A stretch of DNA of 64,000 nucleotides from Rhodococcus sp. 105337 (GTDB lineage Bacteria; Actinomycetota; Actinomycetes; Mycobacteriales; Mycobacteriaceae): NCBI RefSeq assembly GCF_012844225.1, contig NZ_JABAGQ010000005.1, positions 186,001 through 250,000 on the forward strand, given 5' to 3'. The position numbers and the translations under genes are program-made. The notes below the pieces were generated by a model. It was not told the origin of the DNA. It saw nothing but the letters and a program-made list of their open reading frames with translations, and ran no database searches. This document shows, one piece after another, positions 17,029 through 28,536 of this stretch (the stretch's first letter is position 1; each line of letters opens with the position of its first letter).

Positions 17029-17615
17029 TAGGGGGCCACCGGCTGGTGCAGCTTCCGCAGCGCGTATTCGGTGACGGTCACCAATGCCTGCTTCGCCGAT
17101 TCACGGGAACGAGCGTCGATCGACACGATCGGGACATCGGGTGAGATCGCCATGGCCTGGCGGATGTCCTCGAGCGGGTAGCGCGGCGCGTCGTCGAACT
17201 CGTTGATCGCGACGATGAACGGAAGGTTCCGCGCCTCGAAGAAGTCCACGGCCGCGAAACTCTCGTCGAGCCGACGCGTGTCGATCAGCACGATCGCACC
17301 GATCGCGCCTCGGATGAGGTCGTCCCACATGAACCAGAATCGGTGCTGGCCCGGAGTACCGAACAGGTACAGCACGAGGTCCTCGGCCAGACTGATACGG
17401 CCGAAGTCCATCGCCACCGTCGTCGTCGCCTTCTGTGGCGTCGCGGTGAGATTGTCGACCCCGTCGCTGGCGTTCGTCACGAGCGCTTCGGTGCGGAGGG
17501 GGACGATTTCGGACACCGCCCCGACCAGCGTGGTCTTTCCGACACCGAAGCCACCCGCGATCACGATCTTGGTCGAGGTCACGCGCTTGGTGGCGCTAGA
17601 GTTCGCGAAGTCCAC
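17028..17615 (-). CDS. cvnD: Conservon small GTPase (CvnD)
   Basis: 195 residues from the GTG at 17615. It is a Ras/Rab-like GTPase of the conservon type: P-loop GGFGVGKTTLV (21-31), switch threonines in TTTVAMDFG, G3 motif FGTPGQ and G4 NEFD in place of NKxD. In Streptomyces the CvnABCD proteins form a membrane-associated complex likened to eukaryotic G-protein coupled systems. The start lies inside the last codons of cvnC (20-bp overlap), and the stop overlaps the start of the next gene. A TTG slightly upstream (17630) is an alternative start. Confidence 0.93.
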   Translation of the reverse strand: MDFANSSATKRVTSTKIVIAGGFGVGKTTLVGAVSEIVPLRTEALVTNASDGVDNLTATPQKATTTVAMDFGRISLAEDLVLYLFGTPGQHRFWFMWDDLIRGAIGAIVLIDTRRLDESFAAVDFFEARNLPFIVAINEFDDAPRYPLEDIRQAMAISPDVPIVSIDARSRESAKQALVTVTEYALRKLHQPVAP

Positions 17616-17970
17616 TGAGGACCCTTTCAATCAGCTCACGACGCTCCGCGTCGCTCGAATCGTCTTTCAGCGTGGCCAGGATCTGTACGTGTCCGGCTTC
17701 GACAAGATCGGCAACGAGGACGCGTGCCACTCCCAGCGGCACGCCCACCCTCGCCGCGATCTCGGCAACCGAGGGCGACTCCTTGCACAACTCCAAGATC
17801 GTGGCGTTGATGTTGTCCAAGTCACGGGCCCGAGGGTCCGTGCCCGGGATCGCCTGGATCAGTGCTTCCAACGCCAGTTCGACCGCAGGACTCGTACGTC
17901 CCGAAGTCAGCGAGTAGGGCCGTACCAGGCTGGGCTGATCCGGCACCGACTCAGGCTTGCGCGATTCCAT
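17596..17970 (-). CDS. cvnC: Conservon DUF742 protein (CvnC)
   Basis: 124 residues from the ATG at 17970 with a GAGGTGG ribosome site; a GTG two codons earlier is possible. DUF742 proteins carry a winged helix-turn-helix-like fold; the segment SVAEIAARVGVPLGVARVLVADL (residues about 67-89) is the characteristic part. It sits between cvnB (13 bp away) and cvnD (overlapping). In conservons CvnC is thought to help relay the signal between the kinase-like protein and the GTPase. Confidence 0.9.
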   Translation of the reverse strand: MESRKPESVPDQPSLVRPYSLTSGRTSPAVELALEALIQAIPGTDPRARDLDNINATILELCKESPSVAEIAARVGVPLGVARVLVADLVEAGHVQILATLKDDSSDAERRELIERVLSGLREL

Positions 17971-17983
17971 GGCCACCTCGACG

Positions 17984-18400
17984 TCAGGACCCCTGGCCGA
18001 CCCGCGGGGTTGCCTCGACCGAGGCACCCACCCGGTCCACCAAGAGCGCCATCTCGTAGCCGACCTGTCCGATATCGCACTCCGACGCGGTCAAAGCCGC
18101 GAGGTGCGAACCGTCACCGACACTCATGAGCAGCAGGTAACCGTGCTGCATCTCGACGACCGACTGGAGAACTCCGCCGCCGTCGAACAACTGCGAGACA
18201 CCGTTGGACAGGCTCGCGAGGCCGGAGGTGACGGCAGCGAGCTGCTCGGCACGGTCGACCGGAAGGTGGGCGCTGGCAGCCATCAGCAGGCCGTCGGCGG
18301 ACACGAGTACGGCATGCGAGACACCTGGAACTTCGCGCGCAAAGTTGGAAACCAACCAGTCCAGTGGACGGGCCACGTCGGATCCATGATCAATGTTCAT
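17984..18400 (-). CDS. cvnB: Conservon roadblock/LC7 protein (CvnB)
   Basis: 138 residues of the roadblock/LC7 fold, with [20 protein letters not shown] at the start and a conserved VSADGLLMA strand. Such proteins bind and regulate small GTPases, here presumably CvnD. The ATG overlaps the cvnA stop in an ATGA arrangement, so translation is coupled. Confidence 0.93.
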   Translation of the reverse strand: MNIDHGSDVARPLDWLVSNFAREVPGVSHAVLVSADGLLMAASAHLPVDRAEQLAAVTSGLASLSNGVSQLFDGGGVLQSVVEMQHGYLLLMSVGDGSHLAALTASECDIGQVGYEMALLVDRVGASVEATPRVGQGS

Positions 18401-21400
18401 CGAACTCCCTGTTCATTGTTCTCGCGATTGCTGGTATTCGCCGAGGTGCGACCGTTACGGACGCCCTGCTGGTGGCGACTCAGGTTCGCCCGAATGGCTT
18501 CCGGGTCCCGGCGTCGGATCGTCTTGGGCAGCTCCCCGGTGGCGGGAGCCCTCACCGCACCCGGAACGAGGCGGTGACCCGGCTCGCGCCTCGGAAGGCC
18601 GGCCGTCGTGTGTTCTTCCACCGATACTTCTGCTGCTCGCTGTGCTGCTTCCCATCCTGCGTCGGCAGCCGAACGCCATTCCTTCCTCCGGCGGTCCTCC
18701 GGAAGACTGGTCGGATCGACAAGCCAATCCGACATCATGTTGGAGAAGATCGGCGTGTGCGGTGCGGGCTGCGGTCGGAGCCCGACCGAATCCGGCCTGG
18801 GCTGGAAGAACGACGCTGTCTTCGCGGAGTTCGTCCGGTAGCGATGGCGAGCGGCGTTCTGCGCGTCGCTCTGCGGCGCCACCGATCCGCCGTCGGCAAT
18901 ACTCGCCGACGGGATTGGCGTCGGACCCGCCAGTGCGGCAGCCGAGGGTTCCTGCGCGGTGGCAGGACGCGGCGGAAGACCGGGGGTCGCCCCGGGCCGG
19001 CGACGCGGAAGTCCTCCGGCCGGTGCGCTGTCCGGGCGAGGTTGCGGCCCACCGGCAATGCCGGGCGTAGCACCCGGACGACGCTGCGGCAGCCCGTTCG
19101 GAGCCTCGTGTTGCGGCTGCTGCTGCGACGGCCGGAGATTCTGCGGCGGCTGCACCTGCGAATGCTGTGCCTGCGAATGCTGGGGAGCACGCTCAGGAGT
19201 CGTCTGCTGCGGCGACGGGGCTGCGCCGCGTCCCTGCAGTCCGGGTGTAGCACCGGGCTGACGCTGCGGGAGCCCCGACGGACGGGTTCCCTGCTGCGCA
19301 TCCGGACGCTGCTCCTGCGGGGCAGGTCCCGAACGGACCGGAAGGCCGGGAGTATTACCCGGTTGACGCTGCGGGAGGCTCGAAGCTTCTTGTTCCCGAA
19401 CAGGTTCCGGCTGCTGCCGATGTGTGGACGGCTCGGCCGCCGCGTGGCTGCCGGTCCGTTCGGCCGGACGCTCGTCCCGTGCCATCCGACGATCGCGCTC
19501 GTCCTGCTGAGGACGATCCTGACGAGATTCCTGTCCGGCCTGCGCCTCCCGCTCCTGACGACGAGCGTGTTCGTCCTGCCACACGCGGTCCTGAGCGGGA
19601 CGGTTCTGACCGTGCTGGCCGCGGGGAGGAAGCGCCGAGACGAATGCTGCCGCGGCGTCGGGCTGGATCCTGCGCGGAGCCTGCTGCGGCTGCGGCAGAC
19701 CGGAGGTCGCGCCGGGCTGACGCGTCGGCAGACCGGGAGTCGCGCCGGGCTGACGCGTCGGCAGACCGGGAGTCGCACCCGGCTGACGCGTCGGCAACCC
19801 GGGAGTCGTACCCGGCTGACGGGACGGAAGACCCGGTGCCGCTGCGCCGGGGTTGCGGGTAGGCAGACCCGATGCCGCTGCGCCGGGGTTCCGGGTGGGC
19901 AGACCCGAGTTCGAAGCCGGCTGGTTCGAACCCGGCTGGCGCGGAGGAAGTCCCGGTGCCGCGCCCGGCTGACGCGTCGGCAGACCGGAGCGGTCGCCCT
20001 GGCCTTGCTGAGGCCGGCCCGGAACACCTGATTCCCGGAGTGCGGACAATTCGTGCGCACCCGTCGACTCGCGCGGAACCGCGCCACGAGAGGCCGGCGC
20101 GAAGCCCGCACGCTCGTCGTCGCGGGAACGCTCGTCACGACCCGGTGCGGAATCACGGCGGACACCCTGACCCGGATCTCTTCTCTCCGAAGACCGCTCG
20201 TCCTGCGCGTAGTACGACCGGTCGGGCGCCTCGATGCGGATCGGCTGCGACGGCGGGTTGGACTCCGCGTCGGAACGGTCGTACGCATCGACACGGATCG
20301 GCTGCGACTGCTGATCGGACTGCGGTTGCGGCCGGGGCTGGGGCTGCGACTGCTGATCGGACTGCGGCCGGGGCTGGGGCTTCGGCCGGGGTTGAGGCTG
20401 CGAGGGCGCCTGAGACTGCGACCGCGCCGGTTCGTATTCCTTCTCGCGGGAAGGCGGCGGCAGCTGGGGAGTCTCCTGCGACGACGGCGAGGACAGTGCC
20501 TCGGGTGCAGACTCGGGCTCCGCGTCGATGATTCGCGGTTGCGGACCCGTCTGGGACAACGCGAGCGGCGAGACGAGCAGCACATCCGGGATGTGAACGC
20601 TCGCGGTGATGCCGGGGTTGCGTGCGGTGTCGAAGGTCGGGCGCAGCCGCACGGTGAGGCCGTGACGCTCGGCGAGCCGCGACACCACGAACAGACCCAT
20701 GTGGCGGGCGGTGTCGGGACCGACCGCGCCACCGCTCGTCAGGCGCTCGTTGATGATCTCGAGTTCTTCCGGCGGTATACCGATGCCGCGGTCGGCGATC
20801 TCGACAAGCAGTCCACCGTCGACGGCGCGCGCGAAGCTGAACGTGACGGTGCTGTCGGGCGGGGAGGCCCGCAACGAGTTGTCGACCAATTCTGCGAGGA
20901 GATGCACGATGTCGGTTGCTACCGCACCGCTGAGCGCACCGTCCGGTGTCGAACCGATCTGGACCCGCTGGTAGTCCTCGACTTCGGACATCGCGGCACG
21001 CAGGATGTCGCCGAGCTGTACAGGCGCCGAGTGACCGCGGCGGATGCGCGTGCCGGAGAGGATCAGCAGGTTGTCGCCGTTACGGCGCATACGAGCCGCA
21101 AGGTGATCGAGCCGGAAGAGGCTCTCGAGACGGCTGGGGTCCTTCTCCTCGTACTCGAGACGTTCGATGAGTCCGAGCTGCTGCTCGACGAGGGACTTGC
21201 TTCGCCGGGCCAGCGTCTCGAACATGTCGTTGATCTGGAGACGGAGGTGGGCCTGCTCTCCCGCGAGACGCAGTGCCTGGCCGTGCATGTCGTCCACCGC
21301 GCGCGCCAGCTGACCGATCTCCTCGGTCGTGTGGACGGGAACGCGGGTGAACTCGATGTCCTCGATGCTGTCGCCGACCTTGATGCGGTCGATGGCCTCG

Positions 21401-22416
21401 GGCAGCTCCTGACGGGCAACCTTGAGGGTCCCGTACCGCAGCCGGCGGATGGGGCCGACGAGAGACCGGGACACGAGCAGCGCGAGGACGAGAGCGGCGA
21501 GCAGAGCGGCGAGCACGATCGCGGTGTCGCGCAAGGCCGCTGCACGGGTCTCCGCGGCACGATCCTGAATGGTCGTCGTGATCTGCTGCGCTGCAGCGTC
21601 GATGATGCCGCCGTACACGTCGACGCTGTGCAGCAGCGACGCTCGGACGTTGAGGATCGGGAGCGGGCCTTCGCCGGCAGCCGCGACCATGTCGGTGCGT
21701 TCCTTGACGCCGGACCGCAGGTCGGCAATCTGCGCGTCGGCCATCGGGTACGACCGGGAAAGAAGTTCGAGCATCGCAAGCTCGCCGCCGGACGCGGACA
21801 CGAGCGCGGTGTCGGGCTGTTCCGGGTTCTCGAGGATCGCGAGCACACCGAGCACCTGTCCGAACAGGTATCGCTGCGAGTACCAGGCGTTGACGAGTTG
21901 GTTGCCGTAGTCGAGGATCTCGCGGTCGTCGACACCGTCGAGGACCGCTTCGACGATCCTGTTGAGGTTGTCGCGCACCTCGCTGGTGACGGCGGCGATC
22001 TCAGCGATCGCGACGGGCCCGGCCTGCATCTTGGTGTAAAGCGTTTCGGCGCTGGCGATCGTGCGGTCGAGGTCCGAGACGAGCGCCTCGTCGAACTCGG
22101 GGCTTGCCGCGATCGTCTTCATCGTGACGAACGTTTCCCCGAGTGTGTCCATCTCCTCGGGCGTGATCGTTCCCGCTGCCGCGCTACCGGTCGCCGTCGC
22201 AAACGCCGTCGAGAAGTCGACGATGTCGGGCACGACCGCGACCTGATCGGCCGCGGAGGAGAAGTGCACCGCATTGGACAGTTCGTTCTCGACGCGAAGA
22301 CCACCCAGGACCATCGCCACTGTCACGGGGACAGCGAGGACGGCGGTGACCTTCGTGCGAAGACCCCACCCCTCGATGTTCCACCACCGCTGCCGGGGCG
22401 GCGATTTGTCACTCAT
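18397..22416 (-). CDS. cvnA: Conservon sensor histidine-kinase-like protein (CvnA) with repeat tail
   Basis: 1339 residues. Order: short cytoplasmic start, membrane helix (22-42), extracytoplasmic nitrate/nitrite-sensing (NIT) domain (about 45-290), second helix (297-320), HAMP, a degenerate dimerisation helix with His438 ([12 protein letters not shown]), and a HATPase domain (about 500-612) with N-box [11 protein letters not shown]1 box [12 protein letters not shown] and [15 protein letters not shown]. The remaining 727 residues are disordered, rich in Pro, Gln, Arg and Ser, with thirteen copies of a GLPxRxPG-like octamer. Short GLPRR-type motifs occur in Streptomyces homologues, but this tail is long. 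A GGAAGGAGAG ribosome site is present. First gene of the six-gene operon. Confidence 0.92.
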   Translation of the reverse strand: MSDKSPPRQRWWNIEGWGLRTKVTAVLAVPVTVAMVLGGLRVENELSNAVHFSSAADQVAVVPDIVDFSTAFATATGSAAAGTITPEEMDTLGETFVTMKTIAASPEFDEALVSDLDRTIASAETLYTKMQAGPVAIAEIAAVTSEVRDNLNRIVEAVLDGVDDREILDYGNQLVNAWYSQRYLFGQVLGVLAILENPEQPDTALVSASGGELAMLELLSRSYPMADAQIADLRSGVKERTDMVAAAGEGPLPILNVRASLLHSVDVYGGIIDAAAQQITTTIQDRAAETRAAALRDTAIVLAALLAALVLALLVSRSLVGPIRRLRYGTLKVARQELPEAIDRIKVGDSIEDIEFTRVPVHTTEEIGQLARAVDDMHGQALRLAGEQAHLRLQINDMFETLARRSKSLVEQQLGLIERLEYEEKDPSRLESLFRLDHLAARMRRNGDNLLILSGTRIRRGHSAPVQLGDILRAAMSEVEDYQRVQIGSTPDGALSGAVATDIVHLLAELVDNSLRASPPDSTVTFSFARAVDGGLLVEIADRGIGIPPEELEIINERLTSGGAVGPDTARHMGLFVVSRLAERHGLTVRLRPTFDTARNPGITASVHIPDVLLVSPLALSQTGPQPRIIDAEPESAPEALSSPSSQETPQLPPPSREKEYEPARSQSQAPSQPQPRPKPQPRPQSDQQSQPQPRPQPQSDQQSQPIRVDAYDRSDAESNPPSQPIRIEAPDRSYYAQDERSSERRDPGQGVRRDSAPGRDERSRDDERAGFAPASRGAVPRESTGAHELSALRESGVPGRPQQGQGDRSGLPTRQPGAAPGLPPRQPGSNQPASNSGLPTRNPGAAASGLPTRNPGAAAPGLPSRQPGTTPGLPTRQPGATPGLPTRQPGATPGLPTRQPGATSGLPQPQQAPRRIQPDAAAAFVSALPPRGQHGQNRPAQDRVWQDEHARRQEREAQAGQESRQDRPQQDERDRRMARDERPAERTGSHAAAEPSTHRQQPEPVREQEASSLPQRQPGNTPGLPVRSGPAPQEQRPDAQQGTRPSGLPQRQPGATPGLQGRGAAPSPQQTTPERAPQHSQAQHSQVQPPQNLRPSQQQPQHEAPNGLPQRRPGATPGIAGGPQPRPDSAPAGGLPRRRPGATPGLPPRPATAQEPSAAALAGPTPIPSASIADGGSVAPQSDAQNAARHRYRTNSAKTASFFQPRPDSVGLRPQPAPHTPIFSNMMSDWLVDPTSLPEDRRRKEWRSAADAGWEAAQRAAEVSVEEHTTAGLPRREPGHRLVPGAVRAPATGELPKTIRRRDPEAIRANLSRHQQGVRNGRTSANTSNRENNEQGVR
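19696..19860. repeat. 33-bp tandem repeats inside cvnA
   Basis: Direct repeats of 33 bp start at 19696, 19729, 19762 and 19795, with a partial fifth from about 19828. They encode the block [11 protein letters not shown] in the CvnA tail. Units 1-3 are nearly identical at the DNA level, which suggests recent expansion by slippage or unequal recombination. Confidence 0.85.
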
Positions 22417-22782
22417 GGATTACAGCTCTCCTTCCACCCCGTTCGCGCCAGGCGACGAGCGCCAACCGGCGCACCGCTCGAAACTGAGTGCGTTTTCGAT
22501 CGATGCAGTCGAACGAGACGTTCCTGGGTGAGGGCACCATAGCGGTACATACAGGGAATACGGAAGGCGCACGCTCGTACGCTCCTGCGAAATGCACCCG
22601 ACCCCCTGTACGGCTGCCACACATGGCGGTGGCCCAATGGACTGTACTAGCGGGTAGCCAGCCAGCGCGACCAGCGTGTCACTGTCACATGTCACATCAT
22701 CGGGACCCCTAATGTGATGTCTCTCACAAAAGGGATCCCGATGTGGTCAGATTTCGCTCAGCGCCCGCCGAGCGGCCCCGCG
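22417..22782. other. Intergenic region between gyrB and cvnA
   Basis: 366 bp downstream of gyrB and upstream of cvnA. Near gyrB there is an imperfect inverted repeat (CACATC-AT-CGGGA at 22693-22705 and TCCCGATGTG at 22736-22745) that may be the gyrB terminator. Just beside it are three TGTCAC direct repeats (about 22677-22697). The remainder should hold the conservon promoter. No credible gene. Confidence 0.5.
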
Positions 22783-25032
<2,250 letters not shown>

Positions 25033-25590
25033 TCACCCATACGTATCGCGAGGACCACGCCCACGGACATGCCGCTCGCCCTTGCGCCAACTCGGCGCCG
25101 TGGGTCCGCTGATGCGCAGTTCCTTCACCACGCCGTGGCCCACGGCCGCGGCGATCTTCGCCAGGATCTGCGATTGCATCATCCGCAACTGGGTTGCCCA
25201 GGCCGTCGACTCGGCCGAGATGTGCAAGATGCCGTCGCGCAGTGTCGTCGGCTGGGCGTGGCCGGCGATGTCCTCGCCCACCACACGAGCCCAACTGCCG
25301 AGGACGGTGCCCTCGGATACGTGCGTCGACCAGCCTCGTTGCTTGGCTACCGCGCCGGTGAGAGCGCCCAGAGGCTGCGGATCCCGGTCGTCGGGTCCGG
25401 GGCCGGACCAGCCGCGGCGACGCCGGCGAGGACGCAGGTTCCCGCGCGACGCGCGACCCTGTCCCACTGCCTTGCCGCTGGCCTTGGCTGCTGCTCGAGC
25501 TTCCTCGAGCGCGCGCCGTGCGAGGTCGACACCCTTCAGTTCCGGTTCGCCGGACGGCGAGCCGTCCTGTGGCCGTGACTCGTCACTCAT
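25033..25590 (-). CDS. dciA: DciA family replicative helicase operator (DUF721)
   Basis: 185 residues. The N-terminal half is basic and disordered; the C-terminal half is the DUF721/DciA domain ([20 protein letters not shown], then [17 protein letters not shown]). DciA is the ancestral helicase-loading factor that works with DnaB in bacteria lacking DnaC/DnaI; the equivalent here is M. tuberculosis Rv0004. Its ATG overlaps the recF stop (ATGAGTGA), so the two are coupled. Confidence 0.93.
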   Translation of the reverse strand: MSDESRPQDGSPSGEPELKGVDLARRALEEARAAAKASGKAVGQGRASRGNLRPRRRRRGWSGPGPDDRDPQPLGALTGAVAKQRGWSTHVSEGTVLGSWARVVGEDIAGHAQPTTLRDGILHISAESTAWATQLRMMQSQILAKIAAAVGHGVVKELRISGPTAPSWRKGERHVRGRGPRDTYG

Positions 25591-26818
25591 CGAACCTCCC
25601 GACCGATTGTGCGTCTGCCCATTGCACCGATCCCAGCACAGAGATCCGACCGTTGTCGGTGTCTTCCACCTCCACGGGGAACCGCGCGCCGCTCAACTCG
25701 TCCGGCACGTCCTCGGGAACAGCCGCGGTGATCAGTACCTGCTCCGCGGTCGCAGCGACCTCCGCGAGCGCAGCGCGGCGACGGCGATCGAGTTCGGCGA
25801 AGACGTCGTCGAGCAACAGCACGGGGTCGGTACCGTCCGTACGGAGCAGCGCGAAGGCGCCGAGCCGGAGCGCGAGCGCGAACGACCACGATTCGCCGTG
25901 ACTCGCGTATCCCTTCGCACCGTGCTCGCCGAGGATCAACTCGAGATCGTCGCGGTGCGGGCCCACCAGGCACACACCGCGTTCGATCTCCTTGTTCCGC
26001 GCTTCTGCCAGACGGTGCAGGAACACGGTCTCGAGGAATTCACGGTCGTCCGGTGCGGGAACGCGGGCCGGATCGGAGAACTCGTCGGGCAGTGCATCAC
26101 CGAGGCTGCTGCGATATCGCAGGCGGGCGGGACGGGATTCGGGCGCGATCGAGCGGTATGCCTCCGACACGTGCGGGGCCAGAGCGTGCAACAACTCGAG
26201 CCGGGCCGCAAGCAACTCCGATCCGTGTGCGGCGAGGTGCCCGTCCCAGACATCGAGGGTCGCCAGCGCACTCGTACCGTCGGTCGAGCGCGTGCCCCGG
26301 CGCAGCGCGCCTCCGGCTGTCTTGAGCAGCGCCGAACGCTGCCGCAGCACCTTGTCGTAGTCGGCCCGGACGCCGCTCATCCGGGGATAACGGGTGGTGA
26401 GAAGTTCGTCGAGGTACCGGCGCCGGTCACCGGGGTCACCGCGGACGAGCGACAGGTCTTCGGGCGCGAACAACACGGTCCTCAGAATCCCCAGAATCTC
26501 CCTGGGGCGACGAGCCGGCGACTGGTTGATGCGGGCGCGATTCGGCTTGCCCTCGTTGATCTCGATGTCGATGCCCAGCTCACGACCCGCATTGACGACC
26601 TGCGCACCTGTGAATGCACGTGTCGTACCGGCGCGCAGCAGCGGTGTGTCGGACGCGACCCGGTGCGACGACAGGGTCGACAGGTATCCGAGAGCCTCGA
26701 GCAAGTTCGTCTTGCCGTGTCCGTTGCGGCCGACGAAGACCGTCGCTCCTGGCGACAGCTCCACGGAGACGGCTTCCCAGGAGCGGAAGTCGCGCAACGA
26801 GAAGGTGCGAACGTACAC
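25583..26818 (-). CDS. recF: DNA replication and repair protein RecF
   Basis: 411 residues, a little longer than usual. Walker [14 protein letters not shown] (30-42), the ABC signature region ([18 protein letters not shown]) and Walker [15 protein letters not shown] are present. RecF helps load RecA at gaps via RecOR. GTG start at 26818, 25 bp after dnaN. There is no gnd gene between dnaN and recF, as in M. tuberculosis but unlike M. smegmatis. Confidence 0.97.
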   Translation of the reverse strand: MYVRTFSLRDFRSWEAVSVELSPGATVFVGRNGHGKTNLLEALGYLSTLSSHRVASDTPLLRAGTTRAFTGAQVVNAGRELGIDIEINEGKPNRARINQSPARRPREILGILRTVLFAPEDLSLVRGDPGDRRRYLDELLTTRYPRMSGVRADYDKVLRQRSALLKTAGGALRRGTRSTDGTSALATLDVWDGHLAAHGSELLAARLELLHALAPHVSEAYRSIAPESRPARLRYRSSLGDALPDEFSDPARVPAPDDREFLETVFLHRLAEARNKEIERGVCLVGPHRDDLELILGEHGAKGYASHGESWSFALALRLGAFALLRTDGTDPVLLLDDVFAELDRRRRAALAEVAATAEQVLITAAVPEDVPDELSGARFPVEVEDTDNGRISVLGSVQWADAQSVGRFDE

Positions 26819-26843
26819 GGACCGTCCAAATCTGGCGCGCCGG

Positions 26844-28028
26844 TCAGCCCGGCAGGCGCACCGGCATCAGCAGATAGGTGTAATCGCTCTCGGGAGCAGC
26901 GAAGGTACCCGAAGCGTCGGGCGACGGTTCTTCCTCGAGTGCGGGCCGGAGCACGGCGGGCCGGCTCGCGGTGGTGAACCCGAACGAGACCTTGTCGGTG
27001 TGCAGCGACGTCAAGCCGTCGAGCAGATAACCGGGGTTGAACGCGATGACCAGCGGTTCACCGTAGAACTCGGCGGGATGTGATTCTTCGGCGCGACCCG
27101 CATCGTCGCCACCGGCGGACAGGAGCACGCCGCCGTCGGTGAACTCGAGTCGGACCTGAGCGCCACGTTCGGCAACGAGCGCGACACGCTTGATCGCCTC
27201 GACGAGCGGAGCGATCTCGACGGTGGCCATCGCTGTGTGCTCGTTCGGCAGCAGCTGGCGGAACTTGGGGAATTCGGCATCGAGGAGCCGCGTGGTGGTG
27301 CGGCGGCCGTCGGCGACGATGCCGAGCAGACCTTCGGCGCCCACCGACGAACCGCTACCCAGTGCGAGCTGCACGGGCGAATTCGACGACCCGCCAACGG
27401 TTTTCGCAGCCTCCGACAGAGTCTTCGCCGGTACGAGCACTGCGGCCGTGGTGGTGTCCGTGGTCGGCATCCACTCGAGTTTGCGCACCGCGAGGCGGAA
27501 CCGGTCGGTGGCGGCGAGCACCACGTCGGTGCCGTCGATCTCGACCCGGATGCCGGTGAGCATCGGCAAGGTGTCGTCCCTGCCCGCTGCCACCGCGACC
27601 TGGCTGATGGCCTCGGCGAACAGGTCGCCGGCGAGCGAGCCGGTCTGCTGGGGCAGCTCGGGGAGCTGGGGATAATCCTCGACGGGCATCGTCGGGAGCG
27701 AGAACTTTGCGCTGCCGCACGTGATGAGTACACGCGTGCCGTCGAGAACCACGTCGACCGGCTTGTTGGGCAGCGAACGGGTGATGTCGGCGAGCAACTT
27801 GCCCGACACGAGGGCCTGGCCGGTGGTGATGACTTCGGCCGCCACGTGGACCTGCGCCGAGACCTCGTAGTCGAATCCCGACACGGTCAGGCCCTGCTCT
27901 TCGGCTCCGAGGAGGACACCGCCGAGGACGGGCACCGGAGGTCGTGACGGCAGACTCCGGGCAACCCACGCGACAGAGTCGGCGAAGTCCTCGCGAGCAA
28001 CACGAAACTTCATGCTTCCAAGCTCCAT
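26844..28028 (-). CDS. dnaN: DNA polymerase III beta subunit (sliding clamp)
   Basis: 394 residues from the ATG at 28028 ([10 protein letters not shown]); an internal ATG at 28013 is an alternative with its own GGAG. The three repeated clamp domains are recognisable, with [45 protein letters not shown] and the final LLMPVRLPG. The ring tethers polymerase and repair proteins to DNA. It is transcribed away from oriC, which occupies the 508 bp between its start and the dnaA stop. Confidence 0.98.
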   Translation of the reverse strand: MELGSMKFRVAREDFADSVAWVARSLPSRPPVPVLGGVLLGAEEQGLTVSGFDYEVSAQVHVAAEVITTGQALVSGKLLADITRSLPNKPVDVVLDGTRVLITCGSAKFSLPTMPVEDYPQLPELPQQTGSLAGDLFAEAISQVAVAAGRDDTLPMLTGIRVEIDGTDVVLAATDRFRLAVRKLEWMPTTDTTTAAVLVPAKTLSEAAKTVGGSSNSPVQLALGSGSSVGAEGLLGIVADGRRTTTRLLDAEFPKFRQLLPNEHTAMATVEIAPLVEAIKRVALVAERGAQVRLEFTDGGVLLSAGGDDAGRAEESHPAEFYGEPLVIAFNPGYLLDGLTSLHTDKVSFGFTTASRPAVLRPALEEEPSPDASGTFAAPESDYTYLLMPVRLPG

Positions 28029-28213
28029 CGCCCGGTGGATCCCTTCGATCGTGGTCTCGACAAGTCGTACGAAGTCTGACACAAGGCCCCGACTCCGCGG
28101 GGCGGCGTCGGGGGATGCGGCTCCACGGTATGCCTTCCCTGGCTGGTTGGAAAGCTGGGGCCGGGAGAGGGCACCTCACTCGAGACGCCTGTGGAACAGC
28201 TCATCCACACACC

Positions 28214-28260
28214 TGTTTTTAAATAGTATTTCTCAGAAGAACTCACAGAAGTAGTAATAG
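28214..28260. other. AT-rich DNA unwinding element of oriC
   Basis: TTTTTAAATAGTATTT-type sequence, the most AT-rich stretch I see in the origin region, directly next to a DnaA box variant at 28201-28209. Confidence 0.65.
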
Positions 28261-28311
28261 GTCCTGTGCAATCTGTGGACCGATCGACGTCTAGGCTGGT
28301 GGGGTGCCCTT

Positions 28312-28376
28312 CTCGAGGCGCCGCACTCGAGGATGAACTCGAGGACTACTCGAGGATGGAATGTGGACTCCTCGAG
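28312..28376. repeat. Phased CTCGAG array in oriC
   Basis: CTCGAG at 28312, 28326, 28338, 28349 and 28371; intervals 14, 12, 11 and 22 bp, that is, close to helical turns. Three copies share the longer form ACTCGAGGA. A further copy lies at 28461. The function is unknown. Confidence 0.7.
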
Positions 28377-28431
28377 AGTGTTAGTCCTCTGTCCACCGTC
28401 CGTCCACAAAGATCCCATGTTGTACACACCC

Positions 28432-28440
28432 TTGTCCACA
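28432..28440 (+). promoter_or_regulatory. DnaA box, perfect
   Basis: TTGTCCACA, identical to the preferred actinobacterial DnaA box, about 100 bp from the dnaA stop codon. Confidence 0.9.
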
Positions 28441-28536
28441 AGTGTGAGTACCCGGACTTTCTCGAGATGCGGGACGGAAACAGGACAGGGAGCGCCCGTG
28501 TGGGCACTCCCTGTGGACAGCTTTCTGCGGCGAGGA

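Larger units (their letters stand above)
28029..28536. other. Chromosomal replication origin oriC
   Basis: 508 bp between dnaA and dnaN, the usual place of actinobacterial oriC. DnaA boxes: perfect TTGTCCACA at 28432-28440; one-mismatch TCATCCACA at 28201-28209 and TGTGGACAG at 28512-28520; two-mismatch forms at 28188, 28274, 28389 and 28400. An AT-rich stretch at 28214-28260 (about 73% A+T, against a GC-rich background) is the likely unwinding element. Five CTCGAG hexamers lie in 28312-28376 and a sixth at 28461. Flanking genes on each side mostly run away from this point. Confidence 0.88.

Noticed and set aside
15193-17031. 612-codon His/Glu/Arg-rich frame opposite the MHYT genes
   Set aside because: Reverse-strand image of hydrophobic membrane-protein codons; not a real soluble protein.
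19696-19930. Regular repeats reminiscent of a CRISPR array
   Set aside because: The 33-bp units are contiguous, in frame and encode a repeated peptide in CvnA; there are no unique spacers and no cas genes.
20053-22542. 829-codon open frame opposite cvnA
   Set aside because: Mirror of the NIT-HAMP-ATPase coding region; no ribosome site or domain.
22409-22712. Several 70-90 codon frames in the gyrB-cvnA gap
   Set aside because: All frames here are mutually overlapping, with no ribosome sites or domains.
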